This document shows, piece after piece, positions 34,194 through 43,428 of a DNA stretch of 64,000 nt; the first letter of the stretch is position 1; each line of letters begins with the position of its first letter. The stretch is from positions 1 through 64,000 of the forward strand of contig DASTCX010000013.1 in assembly GCA_035710745.1 (NCBI GenBank), in the 5' to 3' direction. A program made the translations under genes and the position numbers. The stretch comes from Candidatus Eremiobacteraceae bacterium. GTDB taxonomy: Bacteria; Vulcanimicrobiota; Vulcanimicrobiia; Eremiobacterales; Eremiobacteraceae. The notes beneath the pieces are model-generated. The model saw only the letters and a list, made by a program, of their open reading frames with translations, was not told where the DNA came from and ran no database searches.

Positions 34194-35665
34194 TTCCGAC
34201 TGAACCTGTGCGCGGGGCCGAAAAGAACGACGTAGACGCGGTTGCTGAGTTCGACGCGCGGTTCGAGCCACTCGCCGAGTTGCGGGCGCATCGATTCGAG
34301 GTACGATATCGCCCGCCGGTTCGGGTCGACGTAGTAGTACTGATTTTCGATGTACCAAACGCGCGTCTTGGGGTTATCGCTCAGCCATCTTGCTAGCGCT
34401 GAGACGGAAGTCGGCCCGACGATGGGTAGTTCGGGGTGATCGACGTACGTCGAACCGTAAGCACCGGAGATCTCGTCCATGTAGCCCTGATCGAAAACGA
34501 TGATATCGCTGCGTTGTTCGCGCTGCTCGAAGATCGACTGCACCAAGTTCCAATCGGGGAACTGATACAGCGGATCGAAAAGCACGTTCGTCGTGCAGAA
34601 TGCGAGCAGGGCAAAAATCGCTCCGCCGACCGCGAACGCCGCGATGCGCACATTCGGCAGAAGAAGATGCCGGTCGACGACTTGGCCGACGCCGATCGCG
34701 AACACGGGAAGGACGGGCAGCAAGTAACGCGGCGCGGCGAGGAACTTGCCGCTGATGAGGCTCAAGACGACCTGGAGGGCCGCGACGAGCAGCCAGAACG
34801 GGAGAACCGTCCGGCGGGCTGACCACGCGGCCCAGACGCACATCGCCACGACGATGAACGTCACGACGACATCAAAGCCCGGCGCTCGGATCCACGCGAG
34901 CGGTGTTCCGTCGAGCACGGCGTCGCGGGCGATCGTCCACCACTCGATTGGCAGCGACGCCGTGCCCGCCACAAGGCCACCGCCGGGGAGCTGCCTGAGC
35001 ATGTATGGCAGCCACGGCAAGAAGCTTAGACCGGCGAGCACAGCGCCGGCGGCGGCAGGCCATGCCGAGCGACGTTTCGCTAGACCATAGAGAAACTGGC
35101 AAGCTACGTTCAGGATTCCGAGGTAGTGGAGATACGGCTGGGTTATCGCGCAGAGCGCGAACAATGCCCATAGAACGATCCGTCGCCGGCCTTCCGCGCG
35201 CTCCGCTTCGATGAGCAACCACCACGAGACCGCGACGAGCGCGTCGAATACGACGTACATCCTGTAGATGCGGTCCCAGAGGATCGACGTCGGGTCGATC
35301 GCGATGATCAGCGCGGCGACGCCGGCAGCCACGGGGCCGAAAAGCCTTCTGGCGATCGCCCACGTCGCGACGATCGTCACGAGGGCGAACGGCGCGGTGA
35401 AATACCGATACCATTCGTGCGGCCATCGATCGCTCGGCATGTGGAGCCCGACGAGGAAATGAGTGATCGCATAGAAGAGCGGTGGATGATAATCTGTAGC
35501 GGCTAGGATCGATATCATATCGCGCAGCGGTTGTGTGGCCACTTGAAATGTGTGGATCTCGTCGACGTAAATGCTGCTCGAGGTCAGACCGATGAGCCGG
35601 GTCGCGGCTCCGATGACCAAAGCGACGACGAGCATCGCGTAGCTGGGGTCGATGCGTTTGATCAT
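34190..35665 (-). CDS. GT-C family membrane glycosyltransferase (PMT/ArnT-like)
   Basis: 491 residues with about ten to twelve membrane helices. The first extracytoplasmic loop carries an acidic pair (SIYVDEIHTFQVA, about 31-43) and is followed by DYHPPLFYAITHFLVG, a pattern shared by PMT_2/ArnT glycosyltransferases that use lipid-linked sugar donors. A soluble C-terminal domain (about 380-490) follows. Its start overlaps the stop of the paralogue upstream on the same strand (ATGA), and its end overlaps the CoA-binding gene by 4 nt. The sugar and acceptor are unknown. Confidence 0.82.
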   Translation of the reverse strand: MIKRIDPSYAMLVVALVIGAATRLIGLTSSSIYVDEIHTFQVATQPLRDMISILAATDYHPPLFYAITHFLVGLHMPSDRWPHEWYRYFTAPFALVTIVATWAIARRLFGPVAAGVAALIIAIDPTSILWDRIYRMYVVFDALVAVSWWLLIEAERAEGRRRIVLWALFALCAITQPYLHYLGILNVACQFLYGLAKRRSAWPAAAGAVLAGLSFLPWLPYMLRQLPGGGLVAGTASLPIEWWTIARDAVLDGTPLAWIRAPGFDVVVTFIVVAMCVWAAWSARRTVLPFWLLVAALQVVLSLISGKFLAAPRYLLPVLPVFAIGVGQVVDRHLLLPNVRIAAFAVGGAIFALLAFCTTNVLFDPLYQFPDWNLVQSIFEQREQRSDIIVFDQGYMDEISGAYGSTYVDHPELPIVGPTSVSALARWLSDNPKTRVWYIENQYYYVDPNRRAISYLESMRPQLGEWLEPRVELSNRVYVVLFGPAHRFSRN

Positions 35666-37128
35666 TTCCGATCGAGTATCGCGACGGTCACCGTCTCGCC
35701 GGTCGTCGCCCGGTTGAACCGCTCGACTCCATCGATGCGATAGTAGGGGTTCAGATCCTTGATGAGATCATCGTTCGGATCGACGGCGCTTGCGCCGAAG
35801 AGCACGAGCCACACCCGCTTGTAGCCCCTGATCTTCTCCGTTTTCGCAGCCGCGACTGGTCCGCCGCCGTCGACGCCGATCTGCGCGAACGGCGTGGACG
35901 GCGCGATACGCTTCAGGACGAGCAACGAGGACGGCTGCTCGGCGACGACGGCATCGCTCGCCGAAGCGCGCGCCATGACGAAACTCCAGATAGCCGGCCA
36001 GTCGGCGGTATAGAAATACGGATCGGTCGCTCGGACGATCCCGTACGCCGCAACGGCGGCGACGATCCCGACGACCCCGAGCGCGGCAGGACGTCGCATA
36101 GAAGCAAGGTGCGCTAGCGCGACGCCGAGCCACGCGCACGCCGCGTAGCCGAGCATCAAGAAGTAGCGGTCGAGGTACAGTGATTCATGTTTCGCAAGAC
36201 TCACGAGCACGACGAGCACCGACGATAGCCCGAGCCACGGCAATGCCGTGCCGCGAGAGAAGAAGAGGGTGGTGGCGAGAGCAACGGCTAGACCGATGAC
36301 GGCGATGATGTGGATCGGATCGAGCCAAACGTCGGTCTCGGGGTGGAGCAACGCCTCCCCGGGGATCCGGAAGATCGCTGCGGCGGGGTGCTCAAGACCC
36401 CACGGCCACGACTGTCCGCCGAACGACATCTGGTGGGTGAAGGTGGCCAATTGCGGAAGGAATGCGACGCACGCGACGACCGCTCCGACGACGGCCTTTG
36501 TCAGCGCGGTCCGCTCGCGGATCGCGATCCAGATAAGCTGCGAGGCGAGCACGAACAGTGCGAGATACAGCAGATACATGGATGCGATCGTGCACGCGAC
36601 CCAACCGCACCACAGTGCCCGACGTGCGCCGACCGCCAGGTCATCGCGCACGACGACGAGCGACAAGAAATACCAGCCGAGGAGCTCGAAGGTGGAGAAG
36701 GGCGCGTACATGCGCACCCAGGTGTCGTAGAAGACGATCGTCGGCATCACGGCGGCGAGCGCCATCGCGATGAGCGCCGGCGTTCGACCCGCCCACAAGT
36801 TCACGATCGCATAGACGAGGACGACGGATGCGACGCCGAGAGCGACCATGAACAGGCGCGGCACGATGTCCGGCGCGTTGAGTGCCTCGAACGGACGAAG
36901 GATGACGAGGATGAGCGGCGGGTGGACATCGGCACCCATGAGCGGGATGCCCTGACGAAGCGGCAGCCCGGCCATGTCGAGCGTGAGCGCTTCGTCGACC
37001 TGAAGCGGTCGTCTCACTGCTTCGACGATCCGTAGCGCCGTCGCCGCGGCGAGGATCAGCCAAAACGGCGCGACGGCCGTTATACGACGATTAAGATCAG
37101 TGGACGTCGTAGACGTCCGCCGTGTCAT
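35662..37128 (-). CDS. GT-C family membrane glycosyltransferase, tandem paralogue
   Basis: 488 residues with the same architecture as its neighbour: N-terminal helix, loop with LQVDEALTLDMAG (about 42-54), DVHPPLILVILRPF (about 66-79), many membrane helices and a C-terminal extracytoplasmic domain of about 110 residues. The Asp-Glu after helix 1 is the likely catalytic/metal site of this class. ATG 37128 overlaps the 3' end of the secreted protein gene by 32 nt. The two paralogues probably add sugars to a lipid or protein acceptor outside the cell. Confidence 0.82.
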   Translation of the reverse strand: MTRRTSTTSTDLNRRITAVAPFWLILAAATALRIVEAVRRPLQVDEALTLDMAGLPLRQGIPLMGADVHPPLILVILRPFEALNAPDIVPRLFMVALGVASVVLVYAIVNLWAGRTPALIAMALAAVMPTIVFYDTWVRMYAPFSTFELLGWYFLSLVVVRDDLAVGARRALWCGWVACTIASMYLLYLALFVLASQLIWIAIRERTALTKAVVGAVVACVAFLPQLATFTHQMSFGGQSWPWGLEHPAAAIFRIPGEALLHPETDVWLDPIHIIAVIGLAVALATTLFFSRGTALPWLGLSSVLVVLVSLAKHESLYLDRYFLMLGYAACAWLGVALAHLASMRRPAALGVVGIVAAVAAYGIVRATDPYFYTADWPAIWSFVMARASASDAVVAEQPSSLLVLKRIAPSTPFAQIGVDGGGPVAAAKTEKIRGYKRVWLVLFGASAVDPNDDLIKDLNPYYRIDGVERFNRATTGETVTVAILDRK

Positions 37129-37495
37129 CCGGGGCGAGCAATGATGGGGGCGGCGGCCTACAGAGTCCCATTATTGTGTCGGGATCCAAATACACATCCC
37201 GCGTTCGGACTTGGTCCGAAGTGATTGCGATTGATTGCCCCGAGCAGTCGTTCAAGTGAAAGCCTTCCTTGCTTGCTATCACCTGATAGTCTCCAGGCAG
37301 AAGGCCTAAGAATGCATAGAAACCGTTCGCGTCCGATTGAGTCTGGATCGTCCCCGCAGGCCCGGTAGCGACCACCAGGGCCCCGGCGGCCGGGCCGTTC
37401 GCATAAACGTAGCCGCGGACTCCACCGCCGTCCGCCAATGAAGTCGCTGTCGAAAAGAGCAAAGCGAACAATGCAAGTGTCGCAATACGCTTCAT
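37097..37495 (-). CDS. Secreted protein with CarboxypepD_reg-like domain
   Basis: 132 residues. Signal peptide (about 1-21) followed by one beta-sandwich repeat (about 25-110): GGVRGYVYANGPAAGALVVATGPAG, then TQSDANGFYAFLGLLPGDYQVIASKEGF, the typical carboxypeptidase regulatory-like pattern. The tail is Pro-rich with two Cys that could pair (DCSGQS and GLCRPP). It is the first gene of a minus-strand unit with two membrane glycosyltransferases and could be their protein substrate, which is untested. Confidence 0.82.
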   Translation of the reverse strand: MKRIATLALFALLFSTATSLADGGGVRGYVYANGPAAGALVVATGPAGTIQTQSDANGFYAFLGLLPGDYQVIASKEGFHLNDCSGQSIAITSDQVRTRDVYLDPDTIMGLCRPPPPSLLAPDDTADVYDVH

Positions 37496-37592
37496 GGTCG
37501 CGACGTTTCGTTGCCGCCTGCGGCGAGTACTCGCGTCGGCAGAAGCGTGAGCGCTGACGTCATCGTGCGATCCATCAAAGGCGGATGAGGGT

Positions 37593-38546
37593 TTGCAGGA
37601 ATCCGGCTATTTCGTGAAACAGTTATTATACGAAGTGAGCGACACTCAAAAACGCCCGGCCCTCATCGACGCCTTTTCGGCCTATATCCGCCTCGAGAGG
37701 GGCCTCTCCCAGGGCACTGCGGTGGCCTACACGGGCGATTTGGACGACTTCGCCCGGTTCCTCGATAAAGGCCGCGACGAGGCACGGCTGGCCAAGGCTG
37801 ACCTCAGCGACGCCCGCCGCTACGTCATGACGCTCATGGGCCAACGCAAATACTCAGCGGCGGCTGTCCGGCGGCGGATCGCCTCGCTGCGGGCCTTCTT
37901 CAAATACCTCAAACGGACCGGAAAACGGTCGGACGACCCGCTGTCGGACTTCAAGCCGCCCAAGGAGCCCAAGACCCTGCCGAAGGTGCTGACCGAGCGC
38001 GAAGTCGCCAAACTGCTGGCCGCCAAGGTCCATACCGACGACGAATTCCTCTACGCCCGCGATCATGCGATGCTCGAGCTGCTCTACGCCGCCGGCATCC
38101 GAGTCGCCGAGCTTGTCGGGCTCAATACGGCGGACGTCGATCGCGAGCGACGGACGCTGCGCGTCACCGGCAAGGGCAACAAACAACGGATGACACTTGT
38201 CAACAAGACCGCCGTTCGCGCGCTCAATCGCTGGCTTGCGATCCGGCCTGCGTCGCAGACCGATGCGCTCTTCGTGAGCAAATCCGGCAACCGGCTCTCG
38301 ACGCGGATGGTGCAATACATGTTCCGCGCGCTCAAGAAGGCAGCGGGCATCGAGCGCTACGCCTCGCCGCATACGTTGCGACACTCGTTCGCGACGCATC
38401 TGCTCGAGCATGGCGCCGACCTCGTCGTCATCAAAGAGCTGCTCGGTCACGAGAATCTGAGCACGACGCAGATCTACACGAACGTCTCGCTCGAACACAT
38501 CCGTCAGACGTACGACGACGCGCATCCGCGAGACAAAGACACCTGA
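37593..38546 (+). CDS. xer: Tyrosine recombinase, XerC/XerD type
   Basis: 317 residues. N-terminal SAM-like core-binding domain (about 25-110, LIDAFSAYIRLERGLSQGTAVAYTGDLDDF) and catalytic domain (about 130-310). The full catalytic set is present: Arg in YAAGIRVAEL, Lys in GKGNKQR, HxxR in HTLRHSFATHLL, His in LLGHENLST and the nucleophile Tyr in TQIYTNV. It has the size and sequence of chromosomal dimer-resolution recombinases rather than phage integrases, and no att repeats or phage genes are nearby. TTG 37593 is the longest start; GTG 37614 is a reasonable alternative. Confidence 0.92.
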   Translation: MQESGYFVKQLLYEVSDTQKRPALIDAFSAYIRLERGLSQGTAVAYTGDLDDFARFLDKGRDEARLAKADLSDARRYVMTLMGQRKYSAAAVRRRIASLRAFFKYLKRTGKRSDDPLSDFKPPKEPKTLPKVLTEREVAKLLAAKVHTDDEFLYARDHAMLELLYAAGIRVAELVGLNTADVDRERRTLRVTGKGNKQRMTLVNKTAVRALNRWLAIRPASQTDALFVSKSGNRLSTRMVQYMFRALKKAAGIERYASPHTLRHSFATHLLEHGADLVVIKELLGHENLSTTQIYTNVSLEHIRQTYDDAHPRDKDT

Positions 38547-38623
38547 CGCCGTGAAATGACGGAGCGACCGGTCCCGTGGAAGGCCGGCCGCTCCTGGGCG
38601 GGGAGAGAAATCGTCGAGAGGAA

Positions 38624-38658
38624 GCCGAGGGCGTGGGCAGTCGCCCTCGGCTTTTTTT
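38624..38658 (+). terminator. Strong Rho-independent terminator after xer
   Basis: GCCGAGGGCG (38624-38633) pairs with CGCCCTCGGC (38642-38651), 8-nt loop, followed by seven T. Confidence 0.95.
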
Positions 38659-38666
38659 GGTCTACG

Positions 38667-39305
38667 TCAGTGAGTGGTCGTCGTCGATTCTATGTGTCGT
38701 TCGGTGAAGAACATGTGGTCGCCGCCCATCTCGCTGAGATGGAGCAGGATCTCGCCGGCGGTCGGTGAGCCGGATGGACCTTTGAAATACATCCGATCGT
38801 GGGTCTGCTCGTTCTCATGGCCGCTGGACATGGAGCTGCGCTGCTGCGAAGTCAACACCGCTTCCATGCGCTGATGCGTCGACTGCATGATCGACATCAT
38901 CTGTTGCATCGCTGCCTGATGCGTCGACAGCACCGCCTGCGCCTCGCCGGGCGAGAGCGCTGCGTTCAACTGCTTCGTCGCAGCATCCCAATCGGGGTTC
39001 GGAGAGACCGCAAGATTGCCGACGATCTGCGCGAGCAGCTGCCGGTGAGCGGGCGTGATCGAGCCGAGGACTCTCGAACGAGCCTGCGACATCAACTGCT
39101 GCATCTGCTGATGCGACTGATCCATGATCTGATGGATCTGTTGCTGTTGGGCCGGCGTGAGGTTCTGGCCATCGAGATCGAAGGCCATGCCCATGCCGGG
39201 CGGGGGAGGCATCGGAGGCATCGGAGCGGGCGCTTCGCCGGCGACCGCACCCAGAGGAAGGCTGATGACGGCGACGGCGAATATCGCCGGGATGAGGTTT
39301 CTCAT
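38667..39305 (-). CDS. Periplasmic Spy/CpxP-like protein
   Basis: 212 residues. Signal peptide (about 1-22), Pro/Met-rich segment (APMPPMPPPPGMGM), then helices rich in Gln and Met with the LTPAQQQQIHQIMDQ motif (LTxxQ, about 49-63) and a second AVLTSQQR motif (about 148-155). This is the pattern of the metal- or stress-related Spy/CpxP/ZraP chaperone group. The C-terminus is His/Thr-rich (HIESTTTTH). It is divergent from a sensor kinase gene, the context in which such proteins often act as feedback sensors. Confidence 0.8.
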   Translation of the reverse strand: MRNLIPAIFAVAVISLPLGAVAGEAPAPMPPMPPPPGMGMAFDLDGQNLTPAQQQQIHQIMDQSHQQMQQLMSQARSRVLGSITPAHRQLLAQIVGNLAVSPNPDWDAATKQLNAALSPGEAQAVLSTHQAAMQQMMSIMQSTHQRMEAVLTSQQRSSMSSGHENEQTHDRMYFKGPSGSPTAGEILLHLSEMGGDHMFFTERHIESTTTTH

Positions 39306-39418
39306 AGGAGCGAGTATACGACCGACACCTTACGGCAGCGTGTGACGGGCCGTCTTCTTCTTCTGCCGGCCGCTTCGTTTCACAGGGCCCTCTAAGGCGG
39401 ATTTGGTCCGATAGACAC

Positions 39419-40810
39419 ATGACCGCAAAGCAGGGCGTCCCCGTCGCCGCGATCGCCGCGCACTGCGCGCTCGTCGCGCTTTGGCTCGTTCTCGCGGTCG
39501 GGATCTCCGCATTCGCGCTCCATCTGAGCACGTCAGCCGTCAACTACGGGGATGTGCAGCTCGCGGATGCCGCTTCGGGCCTCGGGCGAATGGCGGCGTC
39601 GCTCAGCGCTGCCGGCGCGAGCGAGGTTCAGCTGACGACATCGATCACCGCTGCGGCGAAGGCGCGCGGTCTTTCCGTGTCGAGCCAGAGCATGCCGCGC
39701 CCACCAGAACCCGACCCGCGCTTGCCGGTGCCGCCGCCCTTCGGACTCATGGTGCCGACGCAGATCCTCAGCCCGTCCGGGCCGTTCGAGTCGCCATCAG
39801 CGGTCCTGCACGTCGCCGACACGATGTTCGTCTTCCAGCTTGAAGACGATCCCGTCATGAACGTAGAGCGTTGGTATGCTATCTCGATGATCGCTCTGTT
39901 CGTCATCGCGATCCTCGTGTCGTTCCTCGTTCAGCGCCGGACCCTGCGCCGAGCGCTCGCGCCGGTCACGACAATCGAGTCCGCGCTTCGCCGTCTCGCC
40001 GTCGGGGAATACGCACGCCTCGAGATGTTCGGCGACGAATCGAGCCCGGGCGTCGTCGGCGCCTACAATGCGGCGGCTGATGAGCTTGCGTCATCGATCC
40101 GTTTACGCGCCGAGGCTGAGGCGAATCTCCGCCAGTTCGTCGCCGACGCCGGCCACGAACTGCGGACGCCGCTCACAGTCGTCATGGGTTTCGTCGACGT
40201 CCTGCGCCAGGGGGCGATCGCCGAACAAGCGCTCGCGCAACGCATTCTCGACTCCGTCGCCGTCGAAGGCGAGCGCATGCGCCGCCTCATCACGCGCATG
40301 CTCATGCTCGCACGGCTCGACGCGGTGGCGCCGGAACGCCGAGAGTCGGTCGATCTGTCGCAAGTGGTCGCCGACACCGTCCAGTCGTTCGAACCGCTTC
40401 GCGGCACGACATCGCTCGCGACGAAGCTCGACCCCGATGTCAGCGTCGCCGGCTCGGCATCGGACGTCCGCGAGATCGTCGGCATCCTCGTCGACAACGC
40501 GATCAAGTATGCGCCCGGCTCGCATGTCGTCGCGTCGACGACGCGCGACGATCGTTACGGGATCCTGACTGTGACCGACGACGGTCCGGGAATGCCGCCT
40601 GAACTACGCGTGCGCGCGTTCGACCGATTCTCCCGCGGCGACGAGCGCGGCTCGGTGCCCGGTTCCGGCCTTGGCCTCGCGATCGTCAAGCGGATCGCCG
40701 TGCGTGCCGACGGCGACGTCGATCTCGAAAGCGGGCCGGGAAAAGGCACGCAGGTCCGCGTGCGACTGCCGATCGCGGACGGTTTAGTCCGCGGCGTCGG
40801 CGTGCAGTGA
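39419..40810 (+). CDS. Two-component sensor histidine kinase
   Basis: 463 residues. Two membrane helices (about 10-36 and 152-172) flank a periplasmic sensor loop of about 115 residues that is Pro-rich in the middle. HAMP-like segment (about 175-230), HisKA H-box DAGHELRTPLTVVMG (about 241-255), N-box LVDNAIKYAPGS, G1 VTDDGPGMPPEL and G2 GSGLGLAIVKRIA. Its 3' end overlaps the response regulator gene tail to tail by 27 nt, so the pair is convergent rather than in an operon. Confidence 0.94.
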   Translation: MTAKQGVPVAAIAAHCALVALWLVLAVGISAFALHLSTSAVNYGDVQLADAASGLGRMAASLSAAGASEVQLTTSITAAAKARGLSVSSQSMPRPPEPDPRLPVPPPFGLMVPTQILSPSGPFESPSAVLHVADTMFVFQLEDDPVMNVERWYAISMIALFVIAILVSFLVQRRTLRRALAPVTTIESALRRLAVGEYARLEMFGDESSPGVVGAYNAAADELASSIRLRAEAEANLRQFVADAGHELRTPLTVVMGFVDVLRQGAIAEQALAQRILDSVAVEGERMRRLITRMLMLARLDAVAPERRESVDLSQVVADTVQSFEPLRGTTSLATKLDPDVSVAGSASDVREIVGILVDNAIKYAPGSHVVASTTRDDRYGILTVTDDGPGMPPELRVRAFDRFSRGDERGSVPGSGLGLAIVKRIAVRADGDVDLESGPGKGTQVRVRLPIADGLVRGVGVQ

Positions 40811-41506
40811 GTAGCCGGCCGAACGCACGGTGTGGATGAGCTTGCGGCCCTGACCGCCGTCGATTTTCGCGCGCAGATACGAGATGTACGTCTCGACGAC
40901 GCCGATCTCGCCTTCGTAGTCGTGACCCCAGACGATCTCGAGCAACTGTTCTTTGCTGAAGATCCGGTGCGGCTCGCGCAGCAGAGTCACGAGCAGCGAG
41001 TACTCGCGATTCGTCAGCGCGATCTTCGCACCGCCGCGGCGCACGTCACGCGATTTCACGTCGACCGAGAGGTCGGCATGCTGCAGCCGTTCGGGTTGGG
41101 CGCTCATCGTCGGCCGGCGTAACGCGGCGGTGATGCGCGCGATGAGCTCCGAGAGAGCAAAGGGCTTCGCCAGGTAATCGTCGGCGCCGAGCTGCAAACC
41201 CGTTATCTTGTCGTCGACGTCGCCTTTGGCCGTGAGCATGATGATCGGCGCCTGCGTGTGGCTGCGGATCGCGGGCAGCAGCGAGAAGCCGTCGGCGAAC
41301 GGGAGCATGACGTCGAGCAGGACGACATCGGGCTGCCAGCCGTCGATGACCTCGCCGACAGCTCTGCCGTCGGCAAGCACCTTGACGATGAAGCCTTTGC
41401 GCTCGAGCCCGAGCTGCAGCATCTCGCGGATGTTGCGCTCGTCATCGATCGCGAGGACCTTGGCGCCGTTGCCGTCCATGTCGAGCATCTTTGCCAGCAT
41501 AGCCAC
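40784..41506 (-). CDS. OmpR/PhoB-family response regulator
   Basis: 240 residues. Receiver domain (about 15-130) with acidic pair AIDDE, phospho-acceptor Asp in PDVVLLDVMLP, Thr in IMLTAK and Lys in YLAKPF, all intact. A winged-helix effector domain follows (about 140-235), with LTNREYSLLVTLLREP and VVETYISYLRAKI. GTG 41506 is the longest start; internal ATG codons at residues 3, 7 and 10 are alternatives, and none has a strong ribosome site. It is the probable partner of the kinase it converges with. Confidence 0.92.
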   Translation of the reverse strand: MAMLAKMLDMDGNGAKVLAIDDERNIREMLQLGLERKGFIVKVLADGRAVGEVIDGWQPDVVLLDVMLPFADGFSLLPAIRSHTQAPIIMLTAKGDVDDKITGLQLGADDYLAKPFALSELIARITAALRRPTMSAQPERLQHADLSVDVKSRDVRRGGAKIALTNREYSLLVTLLREPHRIFSKEQLLEIVWGHDYEGEIGVVETYISYLRAKIDGGQGRKLIHTVRSAGYSLHADAAD

Positions 41507-41539
41507 AGATTCTTGGAGCGCCCTGTGAACCTTCGCTGA

Positions 41540-41622
41540 TGTAGCGGTCGACCTTCAGGTCGACCCTCGCGGTCTTGACGTTGCGGGACTCGTCTCCGGT
41601 CGAGCTAAAGCTCGACCGCTAC
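41540..41622. repeat. REPIN-like doublet of palindromes
   Basis: The left element (41540-41565) has TGTAGCGGTCGACC with GGTCGACC. The right element (41596-41622) has CCGGTCGAGCT with AGCTCGACCGCTAC. The spacer is about 30 nt and the outer arms are inverted relative to each other. It lies between response regulator and ABC permease. Confidence 0.82.
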
Positions 41623-41623
41623 G

Positions 41624-42484
41624 CTAAACGTCGCGCTTGTTGAAGCTCCAGATGCCGAGCAGTAAGACCGCGACGATCCAGCCGGCCGACCATATCAGAA
41701 ATGGCCCCGTCGGCGGGGTGGACACCGTGATCGGGTTGGCGCCCTGTGTCGTGCCGCTCATCGCGGCGATGAGAACGGGCTCGAGCGCGAACGCCGCGCC
41801 GCGCCAGAGACCTCCCGTCGGAACGAGCAGCGTAATGGCGGTACAGGCGTGCTGCAGACCTTCATTGTGGAATATCGCGGCGGCGGTCGATCCTGGTTGC
41901 GCGAGCCACGACACGCCGTAGAGGACGAGGGCGATGATGCCGCCGGTGATCGAGGCGAGTCGCGTCGAAAGCGCGAGCGCAAGGGTCAGCAGCGCGATCG
42001 CCTGGAACGCGATGAATCCGAGCGCGACGATCGGATGAGGCGGCACGTAGCCGGTGATGAGGCGCACGACGATGAGCTCGAGGCCGCCTGCGCCAAACGC
42101 GTACAAGGCGAGCAGCACGGAAAGCCCGAGCCACTTGCCGAGCAGCACGTCGCTGCGGCGGATCGGCCGCGGAAGGACGACGAGCGCGACGCCGGATTCG
42201 ACTTCGCCCGCGATCGACGGCGCTGCGAGGAACGCCGCCCCGACCGCGAGCACGAAGCTGAACATCTGCGCGAGCATGATGACGAGGATCGCGTACGTCG
42301 CTGCCGCCTGCGAAGGCGATGGGCGGCCCTCGACGATCGACATCGCATGCAAGCGCTCGAAGCCCCATCCCGAAAGCCCGATGACGAGGAGCGAAAGCAA
42401 CCCGACCGCCAGGATGACGCGACGCCGCGCCGCTTCGCGCAGCGTCAGGCTAGCGATCGCGAGCAGCGGCATCAGCGGATCCAT
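41624..42484 (-). CDS. ABC-2 type transporter permease
   Basis: 286 residues with six membrane helices and no catalytic motif. The start LLAIASLTLREAARRRVILAVGLLSLLVIGL is typical of NosY/NatB-like ABC-2 permeases, and a central PRPIRRSDVLLGKWLG segment follows TM3. It overlaps the upstream ATPase gene by 35 nt if ATG 42484 is used; ATG 42472 is an alternative. Together they make an exporter of unknown substrate, downstream of an ECF sigma/anti-sigma pair. Confidence 0.9.
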   Translation of the reverse strand: MDPLMPLLAIASLTLREAARRRVILAVGLLSLLVIGLSGWGFERLHAMSIVEGRPSPSQAAATYAILVIMLAQMFSFVLAVGAAFLAAPSIAGEVESGVALVVLPRPIRRSDVLLGKWLGLSVLLALYAFGAGGLELIVVRLITGYVPPHPIVALGFIAFQAIALLTLALALSTRLASITGGIIALVLYGVSWLAQPGSTAAAIFHNEGLQHACTAITLLVPTGGLWRGAAFALEPVLIAAMSGTTQGANPITVSTPPTGPFLIWSAGWIVAVLLLGIWSFNKRDV

Positions 42485-43424
42485 GAAGCAATCGGATGAA
42501 CTGGTCTTCGAGCGACCGACGATTCGGCTCGACCGCTGTTATCCGCGCGCCGGCGCGCACGAGAGCGGCGACCGCGTCAGGGACTTGTCCGGGCGTCACG
42601 CCGCGGAGGACGATCGCCCGGCCTCCTTCTTCTTCTGCCGCCTGACCGAATGGCTTCAGCGTCTCGAGGAACGCCGGCGATGCCGCCTCCATCTTTATCC
42701 GCACCGACCAGCCGTCGCCCGTTATCTCTGCAAGCGGCCCGATGGCGATGACGCGACCGCGGTCGACGATCGCCACGCGATCGCAGACCTGCTCCACCTC
42801 GGTGAGCAGGTGCGAATTGAGGAACACCGTCACGCCGCGACGCTTGAGCGCATGAAGTACGTCGCGCACTTCGCGACGCCCGACCGGATCGAGCGCCGAC
42901 GTCGGCTCGTCGAGCAAGATGAGCTCGGGCTCGCCGATGAGCGCGACCGCGAGGCCGAGACGCTGCTGCATTCCTTTGGAATACGATCCGACGCGGTCCG
43001 AGGCGCGTTTCGCGAGGCCGACCGTCTCGAGCGCGTCGTCGACGTGTCTCGTCCGCGCGCCTTTCGAAACGCCTGCCAGCACGCAATGGAAGCCGAGCAC
43101 CTCGCGCGCGCTGAGCCAATCTTGGTATCGGAAGAGCTCGGGCAGATATCCGACTTTGCGGCGCGTCTCGCGATCGCCGACCGGCGCACCGAGCACGAAT
43201 GCCTCGCCGCCGCTCGGAAACGTCAAACCGAGCAAGAGCTTCACCGCGGTCGTCTTGCCGGCGCCGTTGGGTCCGAGAAACCCGAAGACTTCGCCGCGCG
43301 GAACGCTCATCGAGAGCGCCGCGAGCGCGGCGACGTCCCCGTACTGCTTCGCGAGATCGACCGTGTGAATAGCGGGCGAGGGGCCTGCTGATGCGGACCC
43401 CTCGCGCGACACGGCCGCCGTCAT
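42450..43424 (-). CDS. ABC transporter ATP-binding protein
   Basis: 324 residues. Walker A GPNGAGKTT (about 52-60), Q-loop, signature YSKGMQQRLGLA (about 148-159), Walker B LILLDEPTSALDP (about 168-180) and switch His in FLNSHLL. The extra C-terminal region (about 225-320) resembles the DrrA/NatA type. The ATG is 4 nt after the anti-sigma stop, so it is co-transcribed with the sigma unit. Confidence 0.94.
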   Translation of the reverse strand: MTAAVSREGSASAGPSPAIHTVDLAKQYGDVAALAALSMSVPRGEVFGFLGPNGAGKTTAVKLLLGLTFPSGGEAFVLGAPVGDRETRRKVGYLPELFRYQDWLSAREVLGFHCVLAGVSKGARTRHVDDALETVGLAKRASDRVGSYSKGMQQRLGLAVALIGEPELILLDEPTSALDPVGRREVRDVLHALKRRGVTVFLNSHLLTEVEQVCDRVAIVDRGRVIAIGPLAEITGDGWSVRIKMEAASPAFLETLKPFGQAAEEEGGRAIVLRGVTPGQVPDAVAALVRAGARITAVEPNRRSLEDQFIRLLHGSADAAARDR

Positions 43425-43428
43425 GCGC

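Noticed and set aside
37593-38546. Integrase of a prophage or genomic island
   Set aside because: The protein has XerC/D size and motifs; there are no phage genes, no att direct repeats, and the adjacent tRNA-Gln is 11 kb away with housekeeping genes between.
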